Shown piece by piece: positions 1 to 5,788 of a stretch of DNA of 7,744 nt. Location: positions 1-7,744 of the forward strand of contig JAUWTT010000175.1 in NCBI GenBank assembly GCA_030614585.1, given 5' to 3'. The stretch comes from Acidobacteriota bacterium (GTDB taxonomy: Bacteria > Acidobacteriota > UBA6911 > RPQK01 > JAPXNP01). The notes below the pieces were generated by a model. It saw only the letters and a list, made by a program, of their open reading frames with translations. It ran no database searches and was not told the origin of the DNA. A program made the translations under genes and the position numbers. Within the stretch, counting starts at the first letter, position 1; the number at the start of each line of letters is the position of its first letter.

Positions 1-69
1 CCGAAAGCTTCATACGGACCTCCGCGAATCTATGAAAGGGTAGCTTTATTTGCCTTGCAGGAAAAGTGA
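1..69 (+). CDS. Possible C-terminal end of an upstream gene (partial)
   Basis: Frame 1 is open from the window edge to a TGA at 67-69 and reads as 22 residues ending IYERVALFALQEK. The composition is protein-like. The other two plus frames close earlier, and the tandem repeats begin only after this stop, as they do after other genes here. The stretch is too short to identify a family, and an open frame of this length can arise by chance. The call rests only on openness and position. Confidence 0.3.
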   Translation, partial: PKASYGPPRIYERVALFALQEK

Positions 70-90
70 ATGCACTCACACGCTGGGGAA

Positions 91-118
91 TGACAAATGA
101 TAAATGACAAGTGACAAA
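91..118. repeat. Degenerate heptamer tandem array (TGACAAA type)
   Basis: Four 7-bp units follow one another: TGACAAA, TGATAAA, TGACAAG, TGACAAA. It is the first of several 7-bp arrays in the gap downstream of secA. No coding or regulatory role is visible. Such short heptamer arrays resemble in form the STRR repeats known from cyanobacteria, but no relationship is implied. Confidence 0.85.
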
Positions 119-127
119 TGGCGAACC

Positions 128-156
128 GGTAATCGGTTATCGGTTATCCGTTATCG
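128..156. repeat. Degenerate heptamer tandem array (GGTTATC type)
   Basis: The units are GGTAATC, GGTTATC, GGTTATC and CGTTATC, followed by G. The unit is close to the reverse complement of the GATTACC unit at 314-348, and both arrays are flanked by GAACCGG when read in the same orientation. The two therefore form an inverted pair about 230 bp across. Confidence 0.85.
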
Positions 157-185
157 AAAAACAGGGTGAGTAGACCACGTGTTTG

Positions 186-216
186 CTTGGTGTCATTGGT
201 GTCTTAGTGGTAAATC
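186..216. repeat. Half-copy of the CTTGGTGTC / GTGGT repeat family
   Basis: Two 9-bp steps (TTGGTGTCA, TTGGTGTCT) are followed by TAGTGGTAAATC. This matches the right arm of the palindrome at 5413-5513, where TTGGTGTCT is followed by TTGTGGTGAATTC. The opposite arm is not present here apart from a short ACCAAGACC at 265-273. It is read as a partial or decayed member of the same intergenic family. Confidence 0.65.
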
Positions 217-223
217 TTACCCC

Positions 224-257
224 GATGACCGATTACGAGCACGAGCACGAGCACGAA
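224..257. repeat. GATGACC/GATTACG units running into an ACGAGC hexamer array
   Basis: Two heptamers (GATGACC, GATTACG) of the same type as the 314-348 array merge into three perfect ACGAGC hexamers at 235-252 and a partial fourth. The change from 7-bp to 6-bp period within one array suggests local expansion by slippage. Confidence 0.75.
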
Positions 258-269
258 TGAAGATACCAA

Positions 270-297
270 GACCCAAGACTCAAGACTCAGGACTCAA
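270..297. repeat. Degenerate heptamer tandem array (GACTCAA type)
   Basis: The units are GACCCAA, GACTCAA, GACTCAG and GACTCAA, followed by GCCCC. The reverse complement of this array, including the GGGGCTTG edge, reappears at 5338-5366 next to another gene end. This is therefore a dispersed family and not a single local expansion. Confidence 0.85.
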
Positions 298-313
298 GCC
301 CCGGTTCCACCCC

Positions 314-348
314 GATCACCGATTACCGATTACCGATTACCGATCACC
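314..348. repeat. Heptamer tandem array (GATTACC x3 flanked by GATCACC)
   Basis: There are five consecutive 7-bp units: GATCACC, three perfect GATTACC, and GATCACC. The array ends three bases before the secA stop codon, so it would be transcribed as the start of the secA 3' untranslated region. No U-rich intrinsic terminator is visible on the minus strand here. Pairing with the opposite-orientation array at 128-156 could form a long stem in the transcript. Confidence 0.9.
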
Positions 349-351
349 GGT

Positions 352-3177
352 TCATCGTCCACAGCACTTCTTGAATTTCTTCCCCGATCCACATGGACAC
401 GGATCATTGCGTCCCACTTTCGGCGTCGCCCGGACAACCGTTTTGGCAGGAACCGCACCGCCACCGCCCGCGGAGCGCCTTGAGGCCTGCGGACTCTGGA
501 TTCCAGCCGGGCTGACTCCAGACCCTAACTCGCCACCCGATAAGCTGATATCCTGCTGGGAACGCCGTGCCCGGGCGCCCAGGATTTCGCGTTCTTCGCC
601 TTCTGAAGCCGGCCGCAGCAAGAACAGCATCCGGACCACCTCTTCTCTGACACGATCCCTGAGATCCTCGAACAGCGCAAAAGACTCGCGCTTGTACTCG
701 ACCTTGGGATCCCGCTGCCCATAACCTCTCAACCCGATGCCTTCCTTAAGGTGATCAAGGGCCAGCAAGTGATCCTTCCATTGCTGATCGAAGATCTGAA
801 GCATCAGCATTCGTTCGAACCAGCGCATAAACTCGGGAGAGGACTCCTGCTCTTTTTCCTCATACTTTTGGCGAGTAGCATCGATCAGGTAATCTTCAAG
901 TTCCGGCCGAGACAACTCAGTTACGGGAATGGGATCTTCAGAGGCAGGCTCGGGACTCCCGTTACCCTCAGCTGCCGGAACCCTTACCTGATCTGGAATC
1001 TCGAGGCCAAAGATGCGTTTCATATTGACATTCAGATTGGGCAAATCCCAGTCAGCAGGACTCACCTCAGTACTCGCATAGGAATCGAGGAAATCGAGGG
1101 TTAACTCCTCGGCCATCTCGAAGACATAAGCCTTTTGATCCTCGCCCTCCAGGAGGTCTCGGCGGAAGCGGTAGATCTCCTCCCGCTGCTTGTTCATCAC
1201 GTCGTCGTATTCCAGCAGGTGCTTCCTGATCTCGAAATTCCGCGCCTCTACCTGGCCTTGAGCTCTCTCGATCTGCCTCGTTATCAACTTGGACTCGATC
1301 GGAACGCCCTCTTCCATGCCCAGCTTCTGCATGAGATTCGTAATGTTTTCGGATCCGAAGATCCTCAGAAGGTCGTCCTCCAGGGAAAGATAGAACCGGC
1401 TCGAACCGGGGTCACCCTGTCTTCCAGCACGTCCTCTCAGCTGATTGTCGATCCGTCGTGCTTCGTGTCGCTCGGTCCCGACAATATGGAGTCCACCCAA
1501 CTCAACCACTTCGTCATGCGCTTGCTGCCACTGCTCAAAGGCACGCTGCCGTGCCGGCTCAGAAGCTGTCGACGGTACTGCTTCTTCCGGATTTGACGAT
1601 TCTTGCCCACCTCCGGAGTCCGAACCGTCAGGAGCAGGATGTTCGACTGTTGCAAGGGGGGTCATCTCAAATTCAGGTTTGCCACCGAGAATGATGTCGG
1701 TGCCTCGTCCAGCCATGTTGGTGGCAATCGTGACAGAGCTCTTCTTACCCGCCTCCGCGACTATCTGAGCCTCTTTTTCGTGATACTTGGCGTTGAGCAC
1801 TACGTGCTTAATACCCCGCCGTTTCAGGAGGCTGGAGAGTCGCTCCGACTTCTCGATCGAAGTGGTACCAACCAGCACAGGACGCCCAGCCCGGTTAAGT
1901 TCCTTTATCTCGTCCGCAACTGCGGCGAATTTCTCCCGCTGAGTCCTGTAGATGGCGTCGGAGAACTCGGTTCGAATAAGCGACTTATTGGTTGGGATCA
2001 CAACCACCTGCAGTTTGTAAGTGCCTTCAAACTCAGCCGCCTCAGTTTCGGCGGTTCCCGTCATCCCGGCCAACTTGTCGTACATCCTGAAGTAGTTCTG
2101 AAAAGTGATAGTCGCGAGCGTCTGGTTCTCCCGCTCAATCTTCACGCCCTCTATAGCCTCGAGAGCTTGATGAAGACCGTCCGAGTACCTCCTTCCCGGC
2201 ATCAAACGACCGGTGAACTCATCGACAATAATTACCTGGTTTTCTTTGACAACGTAGTCCTGGTCCCGCGTGAACAGTGTGTGAGCTTTCAGTGCCTGTT
2301 GAATGTGGTGCACCAGGTCCATGTTCCGCGGGTCGTAAAGGTTCTCAATCCCGAGGGCCTTTTCCGCCTTTTCTATGCCCGGTTCCTGCAACACCACGGA
2401 CCGCGCCTTCTCGTCAACGTTGAAATCCTCTTCTCGAATCAGTCGAGGTATCAGTTTGTCGATCCGGTAATACTTGTCGGTGGATTCCTCCGAAGGACCG
2501 CTGATAATCAGGGGAGTCCGCGCTTCATCGATCAGAATTGAATCGACTTCGTCGACAATCGCAAAGGTATGGCTTCGCTGGGTACATTCCTGCAGCGAAT
2601 ACTTCATGTTGTCGCGAAGATAATCAAATCCGAACTCGTTGTTTGTTCCGTACGTAATGTCGGCCTGGTATGCAGCCTGCCGCTCGGCATCTCCCATTTC
2701 GTGCTGAATGCTGCCGACCTTCATGTCAAGGAACTCGTATATGGGGCCCATCCAGTCAGCATCACGACGAGCGAGGTAGTCGTTGACGGTAACCAGATGC
2801 ACTCCTTTCCCAGCCAGGGCGTTAAGGTAGGTGGCAAGAGTGGCAACCAGCGTCTTCCCCTCCCCCGTTTTCATCTCGGCGATCTTCCCACTGTGGAGGA
2901 CAATGCCTCCGATCAGCTGGACATCGTAGTGGCGCATACCCAGCGTGCGCACCGATGCCTCCCGCACCACGGCAAAAGCCTCGGGTAAGAGGTCATCAAG
3001 GGTTTCACCCTGTTCTATTCGCTGCTTGAACTCGGCGGTCTTAGCCCGGAGTTGTGCGTCTGAAAGGTTGGAGATCCCCTTTTCAAGCGAGTTTATCTGT
3101 GCAACAGTCGGTCGCACCCGTTTCAGAAAACGCTCGTTCTGAGAGCCGATGATCTTGGCCAAAAAAGTATTGATCAT
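352..3177 (-). CDS. secA: Preprotein translocase ATPase SecA
   Basis: SecA is the motor ATPase that pushes unfolded preproteins through SecYEG at the inner membrane. Numbered from the ATG at 3177, the protein has 941 residues. It shows Walker A (MKTGEGKT, about 102-109), the DEAD-type Walker B (DEVDSILIDEA, about 209-219), the preprotein cross-linking region, NBD2 motifs ATNMAGRGTDI (about 485-495) and QLRGRAGRQGD (about 579-589), the helical scaffold and wing, a Gly/Ser-rich linker, and a C-terminal zinc motif CPCGSGKKFKKCC for SecB or lipid contact. A TTG two codons upstream (3183) is possible, but ATG followed by INTFLAKIIGS is the usual family start. The protein is longer than E. coli SecA (901), mainly from an acidic, Ser/Pro-rich loop at about 505-555 between NBD2 motifs. 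It appears intact and functional. It diverges from guaB with 63 bp between the starts. Confidence 0.98.
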   Translation of the reverse strand: MINTFLAKIIGSQNERFLKRVRPTVAQINSLEKGISNLSDAQLRAKTAEFKQRIEQGETLDDLLPEAFAVVREASVRTLGMRHYDVQLIGGIVLHSGKIAEMKTGEGKTLVATLATYLNALAGKGVHLVTVNDYLARRDADWMGPIYEFLDMKVGSIQHEMGDAERQAAYQADITYGTNNEFGFDYLRDNMKYSLQECTQRSHTFAIVDEVDSILIDEARTPLIISGPSEESTDKYYRIDKLIPRLIREEDFNVDEKARSVVLQEPGIEKAEKALGIENLYDPRNMDLVHHIQQALKAHTLFTRDQDYVVKENQVIIVDEFTGRLMPGRRYSDGLHQALEAIEGVKIERENQTLATITFQNYFRMYDKLAGMTGTAETEAAEFEGTYKLQVVVIPTNKSLIRTEFSDAIYRTQREKFAAVADEIKELNRAGRPVLVGTTSIEKSERLSSLLKRRGIKHVVLNAKYHEKEAQIVAEAGKKSSVTIATNMAGRGTDIILGGKPEFEMTPLATVEHPAPDGSDSGGGQESSNPEEAVPSTASEPARQRAFEQWQQAHDEVVELGGLHIVGTERHEARRIDNQLRGRAGRQGDPGSSRFYLSLEDDLLRIFGSENITNLMQKLGMEEGVPIESKLITRQIERAQGQVEARNFEIRKHLLEYDDVMNKQREEIYRFRRDLLEGEDQKAYVFEMAEELTLDFLDSYASTEVSPADWDLPNLNVNMKRIFGLEIPDQVRVPAAEGNGSPEPASEDPIPVTELSRPELEDYLIDATRQKYEEKEQESSPEFMRWFERMLMLQIFDQQWKDHLLALDHLKEGIGLRGYGQRDPKVEYKRESFALFEDLRDRVREEVVRMLFLLRPASEGEEREILGARARRSQQDISLSGGELGSGVSPAGIQSPQASRRSAGGGGAVPAKTVVRATPKVGRNDPCPCGSGKKFKKCCGR

Positions 3178-3186
3178 TGGCAAAGT

Positions 3187-3195
3187 ATTCTAACA
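3187..3195 (-). promoter_or_regulatory. Extended -10 promoter candidate for secA
   Basis: On the minus strand the bases read TGTTAGAAT, a TGn-extended -10 box with one mismatch to TATAAT, ending 9 bases before the secA ATG. No good -35 hexamer is found 16-18 bp upstream, as is usual for extended -10 promoters. Initiation 6-8 bases downstream would leave only a few untranslated bases, and no Shine-Dalgarno sequence precedes the ATG. The site rests on sequence resemblance alone. Confidence 0.45.
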
Positions 3196-3228
3196 TGGGG
3201 CATCCAAGCTCTGAGCCGGCAATCCTGC

Positions 3229-3234
3229 TATAAT
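3229..3234 (+). promoter_or_regulatory. Perfect -10 box (TATAAT) for guaB, implying a leaderless transcript
   Basis: A consensus TATAAT is followed by six bases (CCCTCG) and then the guaB ATG, so the normal start site 7 bases after the box is the A of the ATG. No Shine-Dalgarno sequence fits between them. The -35 region (around 3205-3211) is poor, and no purine-nucleotide or other operator is recognisable. Confidence 0.6.
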
Positions 3235-3240
3235 CCCTCG

Positions 3241-4704
3241 ATGGAACTGACGGAAGCACTTACCTTTGACGATGTTCTGTTAGTGCCGGCCAAATCCGAC
3301 GTGATGCCGGCCGAAGCCAGCCTCAAGACTGTTTTTTGCAGAAATATTTCGCTAAACATCCCCGTTTCAGCAGCCGCCATGGATACCGTCACTGAAGCCC
3401 CTATGGCTATTGCCCTGGCCCGGTTAGGTGGAATCGGAGTCATACATCGGAACATGACCGTTGAAGAACAGGTCGCTGAAGTCGACAAGGTCAAACGTTT
3501 TGAGTCGGGCATGATTGTTGACCCGGTGAAGGTTCGTCCTGAAACGAGGATTGGAGATGTACTGGCCGTGATGGACCGATACGGGATCTCGGGAGTACCG
3601 GTGACAAACAAGCGCGGCAAATTGCTGGGTATTCTGACCAACCGGGATCTCCGGTTCGCGACGGATTTGGATGCTCCGGCAGCAGAACTGATGACAAAAG
3701 ATAATTTGGTCACTGTCAAAGAGGGCATTTCCCTTGACGAAGCAAAGAAGAAGCTTCATCAGCATCGGATCGAAAAGCTGCCGGTAGTTGACGAGAAATA
3801 TATGCTCCGGGGGCTGATTACCTTCAAAGACATCACGAAGATGATTACCTACCCGGATGCGGCGAAGGACAGCTATGGGCGACTACGCGTCGCTGCCGCG
3901 GTAGGGGCGTCCAGCGACTTTATCGAAAGAGCTAAGGAACTGGAAGGGGCAGGAGCCGATGTGATCATCATCGATACGGCTCATGGATTCAGTACACGGG
4001 TGATCAAAGCCGTGAAACAGTTGAAGAAACGGTTGAAAACCGCTGCCCTCATCGCCGGGAACATCGCTTCCGGTGATGCTGCACGAGCTCTCTGTGATGC
4101 TGGAGTGGACGGAGTTAAAGTGGGGATGGGCCCGGGAAGTATCTGTACGACACGTGTCGTCACAGGAACTGGAGTTCCCCAGATCACGGCTATAAGCGAA
4201 ACCGTCAAAGTAGCCAATAAGCTTGATCTTCCTGTCATCGCCGACGGTGGCATCAAGTTCTCGGGCGACATTGTGAAGGCGCTGGCTGCCGGAGCAAGTT
4301 GTGTCATGGTGGGTAATCTCTTCGCGGGGACAGACGAATCACCAGGAGAGCTGGTCTTCTACCAGAATCGAAGCTACAAGAGTTACCGGGGGATGGGCTC
4401 TCAGGGCGCTATGGCCAAGGGACACAGTTCGGACCGCTACGGTCATTCAATCGAGGCCGGACTCACGAAAGTCGCTCCCGAGGGTATCGAGGGCCGTGTT
4501 CCCTACAAAGGAAGCCTGGAGAATATGGTGCCGGTCTTACTCGGGGGTATCCGCTCCGGGATGGGCTATTGCGGTGCTTCGACCATCAAGGAGCTTCACA
4601 AGAAGGCCAAGTTCATTCGTATCACTCACCACGGACTGCGGGAATCCCACGTTCACGACGTCCTGGTAACCAAAGAGGCCCCCAACTATCGGGTCGAAGA
4701 GTAA
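3241..4704 (+). CDS. guaB: Inosine-5'-monophosphate dehydrogenase
   Basis: This enzyme oxidises IMP to XMP with NAD+, the committed step of GMP synthesis in the cytoplasm. Its 487 residues match the usual bacterial length. The order is an N-terminal barrel segment (TFDDVLLVPAKSDV), a tandem CBS (Bateman) module at about 91-201, and the rest of the TIM barrel. Visible sites are the NAD-contacting IDTAHG (about 245-250), the catalytic loop GPGSICTTR with nucleophile Cys302, the phosphate-binding IADGGI (about 333-338), and the mobile flap with the Arg399-Tyr400 dyad followed by EGIEGRVPYKG. The C-terminus (ITHHGLRESHVHDV) is canonical. One small departure is Phe after IDTAHG, where His is more common. 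The ATG is chosen because family homology begins there and the -10 box forbids a longer start. It is intact and probably expressed from its own promoter. Confidence 0.98.
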   Translation: MELTEALTFDDVLLVPAKSDVMPAEASLKTVFCRNISLNIPVSAAAMDTVTEAPMAIALARLGGIGVIHRNMTVEEQVAEVDKVKRFESGMIVDPVKVRPETRIGDVLAVMDRYGISGVPVTNKRGKLLGILTNRDLRFATDLDAPAAELMTKDNLVTVKEGISLDEAKKKLHQHRIEKLPVVDEKYMLRGLITFKDITKMITYPDAAKDSYGRLRVAAAVGASSDFIERAKELEGAGADVIIIDTAHGFSTRVIKAVKQLKKRLKTAALIAGNIASGDAARALCDAGVDGVKVGMGPGSICTTRVVTGTGVPQITAISETVKVANKLDLPVIADGGIKFSGDIVKALAAGASCVMVGNLFAGTDESPGELVFYQNRSYKSYRGMGSQGAMAKGHSSDRYGHSIEAGLTKVAPEGIEGRVPYKGSLENMVPVLLGGIRSGMGYCGASTIKELHKKAKFIRITHHGLRESHVHDVLVTKEAPNYRVEE

Positions 4705-4717
4705 CTTCAAGGCTTGA

Positions 4718-4737
4718 TCCGAAACTGCGTTTCAGGA
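4718..4737 (+). terminator. Small hairpin after guaB, weak terminator candidate
   Basis: TCCGAAAC pairs with GTTTC-A-GGA across a TGC loop, giving an 8-bp stem with one bulged A. No T-run follows, so it is not a classical intrinsic terminator. It may only stabilise the guaB 3' end or be accidental. Readthrough into the next gene is possible. Confidence 0.25.
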
Positions 4738-4786
4738 AGTGGAAATCGCAGATTTCGGTCGGCCATCGTAATGGATATATGCACGG

Positions 4787-5335
4787 ATGATTAGAAACTT
4801 CGTTTTGATAATTGCCCTTCTTCCGAGCCTGATGGCTGCAAGTGAATCGAGCGTCGAAGAACTGATTGCCAGGCTGATGGTTCCCAAGCAGGGTAATGAG
4901 ACTCAAGAATTCGAACTTGGCGAAAAGGAGGCGAATGCCTGGGCGGCAGAGGCTATCGCCAAGCAGCCTAAGCTCGGCGTAAAAAGCCTTGATGTGGATT
5001 TCAGCGAGCCGAACACAATAGCCACCGAAGTGATTGTGGACATGGATCAGGTCGAACTCGGGGGCTATACGGCAACCCTCATAGGAAGCAGTCTGAGTGG
5101 TCTTCAGACACTGGAGGTTGTTGGACAACTGGAGGTTCGGGAGGGCAAAGGACAGTATTCAGTGGAAACCGCCATGTTGAATGGTGTCGCTGTACCCGCG
5201 TGGCTGGCGGATACCATCTTAAGCTACCTGTCGAAGAACCAACCCCCAAATGTGGATGTCACAGAGCCTTTTTCTCTTCCCTACGGGATTTCAAGCGTCC
5301 GGCTCACTCCGGACACGATCGTAATCGTGCGGTGA
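4787..5335 (+). CDS. Putative exported protein of unknown function
   Basis: The 182-residue product starts with a short signal peptide: MIRN, a hydrophobic stretch FVLIIALLPSLMA, then Ala-Ser where signal peptidase I could cut at about residue 18. No lipobox cysteine is seen. The mature part is about 160 residues, soluble-looking and rich in alternating beta-type segments (KSLDVDF, TEVIVDMD, TLEVVGQLEV, YSVETAMLNG). It ends in PFSLPYGISSVRLTPDTIVIV and has no further membrane segment and no catalytic motif. The pattern of a LNG-xxVPxWL segment and a beta-rich C-terminus recalls periplasmic lipid-binding-like (AsmA/LmeA-type) folds, but this is only an impression. It lies 82 bp after guaB on the same strand, with no clear Shine-Dalgarno; a TATA-rich stretch (4774-4781) just before the ATG could be a second leaderless promoter. 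Coding is likely; function is unknown. Confidence 0.8.
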   Translation: MIRNFVLIIALLPSLMAASESSVEELIARLMVPKQGNETQEFELGEKEANAWAAEAIAKQPKLGVKSLDVDFSEPNTIATEVIVDMDQVELGGYTATLIGSSLSGLQTLEVVGQLEVREGKGQYSVETAMLNGVAVPAWLADTILSYLSKNQPPNVDVTEPFSLPYGISSVRLTPDTIVIVR

Positions 5336-5337
5336 AT

Positions 5338-5366
5338 GGGCTTGGGTCTTGAGTCTCGGGATCTCG
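5338..5366. repeat. Heptamer array, inverted copy of the 270-297 family
   Basis: After GGGC the units run GGCTTGG, GTCTTGA, GTCTCGG, GATCTCG in 7-bp steps. The reverse complement corresponds to the GACTCAA array at 270-297. It begins directly after the TGA of the exported protein gene. Confidence 0.7.
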
Positions 5367-5412
5367 CGGGCTCGAGCAGCAAAGATTCCGCTTTCCTGAC
5401 CCGCTTAATTCT

Positions 5413-5513
5413 AACCACAAGGACACCAAGGTCACCAAGGCAAAAAGGGCCTTGTTTCTTGGTGATTCTTGGTGCTCTTGGTGTCTTTGTGGTGAATTCG
5501 TGATCTTGTGGTT
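5413..5513. repeat. 101-bp imperfect palindrome with AACCACAAG ends
   Basis: The ends are perfect 9-bp inverted repeats, AACCACAAG (5413-5421) and CTTGTGGTT (5505-5513). Inside, the left arm has ACACCAAGG and TCACCAAGG in 9-bp steps. The right arm has TTGGTGATT, CTTGGTGCT and CTTGGTGTC followed by TTTGTGGTG, so most of the two arms can pair. It lies between convergent genes and could block transcription from both sides. A half-copy at 186-216 shows the sequence is dispersed. No coding capacity is present, so it resembles a REP- or MITE-like element. The mobility class is unknown. Confidence 0.7.
5436..5460 (+). terminator. Intrinsic terminator-like hairpin inside the palindrome
   Basis: CAAGGC (5436-5441) pairs with GCCTTG (5449-5454) around a 7-base AAAAAGG loop, followed by TTTCTT (5455-5460). 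This is the expected form for a Rho-independent terminator of the plus-strand exported-protein gene ending at 5335. On the minus strand the stem is not followed by a T-run. Confidence 0.45.
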
Positions 5514-5522
5514 AAGAAAGGC

Positions 5523-5550
5523 ATCGGGTATCGGGCATCTGGTGCCGGTG
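5523..5550. repeat. Heptamer array (ATCGGGT type)
   Basis: The 7-bp steps are ATCGGGT, ATCGGGC, ATCTGGT and GCCGGTG. It lies just downstream of the stop of the minus-strand gene at 5564, mirroring the placement of the array next to the secA stop. Confidence 0.6.
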
Positions 5551-5563
5551 TCTCAGCAGTATC

Positions 5564-5770
5564 TTAATCGTCCTTCGATATCCGGACGACCTCTTTAACG
5601 CCTTCCAGTTTCGTGAACTCATCGGGGTCCGGTTTCCTGGTCCCAACTACACCGAGCACGGTCCGCTCCACACCAGTGGATCTGTGAACGTCGAAATCCT
5701 GCGATAACAGTTTGTCAAAAACTGCCTGAATCTGCTTTTCCGTCGCGTCACACTTCATGATGATGATCAT
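5564..5770 (-). CDS. Stand-alone ferredoxin-like (regulatory) domain of DAHP synthase
   Basis: The product is only 68 residues. It matches the N-terminal ferredoxin-like domain of type I-beta DAHP synthases (AroF/AroG-like): MIIIMKCDATEKQIQAVFDKL at the start, the signature HRSTGVERTVLGVVG, then EGVKEVVRISK. In full enzymes (about 340 residues) that strand leads into the catalytic barrel. Here it ends DD-stop, and no barrel remnant is seen in the following 70 bases. In the Thermotoga enzyme this domain mediates feedback inhibition by Tyr and Phe. The ATG at 5770 is preferred because AAGGGA lies 9 bases upstream; a TTG at 5788 is the alternative. It follows aroQ by 18 bases and closes the operon. 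It could be a trans-acting regulatory subunit or the remains of a truncated aroF; the clean short ORF slightly favours the former. Confidence 0.8.
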   Translation of the reverse strand: MIIIMKCDATEKQIQAVFDKLLSQDFDVHRSTGVERTVLGVVGTRKPDPDEFTKLEGVKEVVRISKDD

Positions 5771-5779
5771 GACTGGAAT

Positions 5780-5785
5780 TCCCTT
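5780..5785 (-). promoter_or_regulatory. Ribosome binding site deciding the ATG start at 5770
   Basis: AAGGGA on the minus strand sits 9 bases before ATG 5770. It overlaps the codons that follow the alternative TTG at 5788, which has no comparable site. This supports the 68-residue form beginning MIIIMK. Confidence 0.6.
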
Positions 5786-5788
5786 CAA

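Noticed and set aside
4..47. Imperfect inverted repeat AAAGCT-TCATA / TATGA-AGCTTT at the left edge
   Set aside because: The stem is interrupted by a 6-base bulge, and it falls inside the open frame that may end an upstream gene. It is too weak to call a terminator or RNA.
91..348. Possible CRISPR array
   Set aside because: Repeats are 6-7 bp, contiguous and without spacers, and no cas genes are present.
179..724. Plus-strand open frame of 181 codons beginning in the repeat island
   Set aside because: Its first part is translated tandem repeats and the rest is antisense to the secA C-terminus, including the zinc motif. There is no family resemblance.
1603..2541. Long open frame (312 codons) on the plus strand
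   Set aside because: It lies antisense within secA, whose reading is conserved over its whole length. The antisense product has no recognisable domain and looks like a codon-bias shadow.
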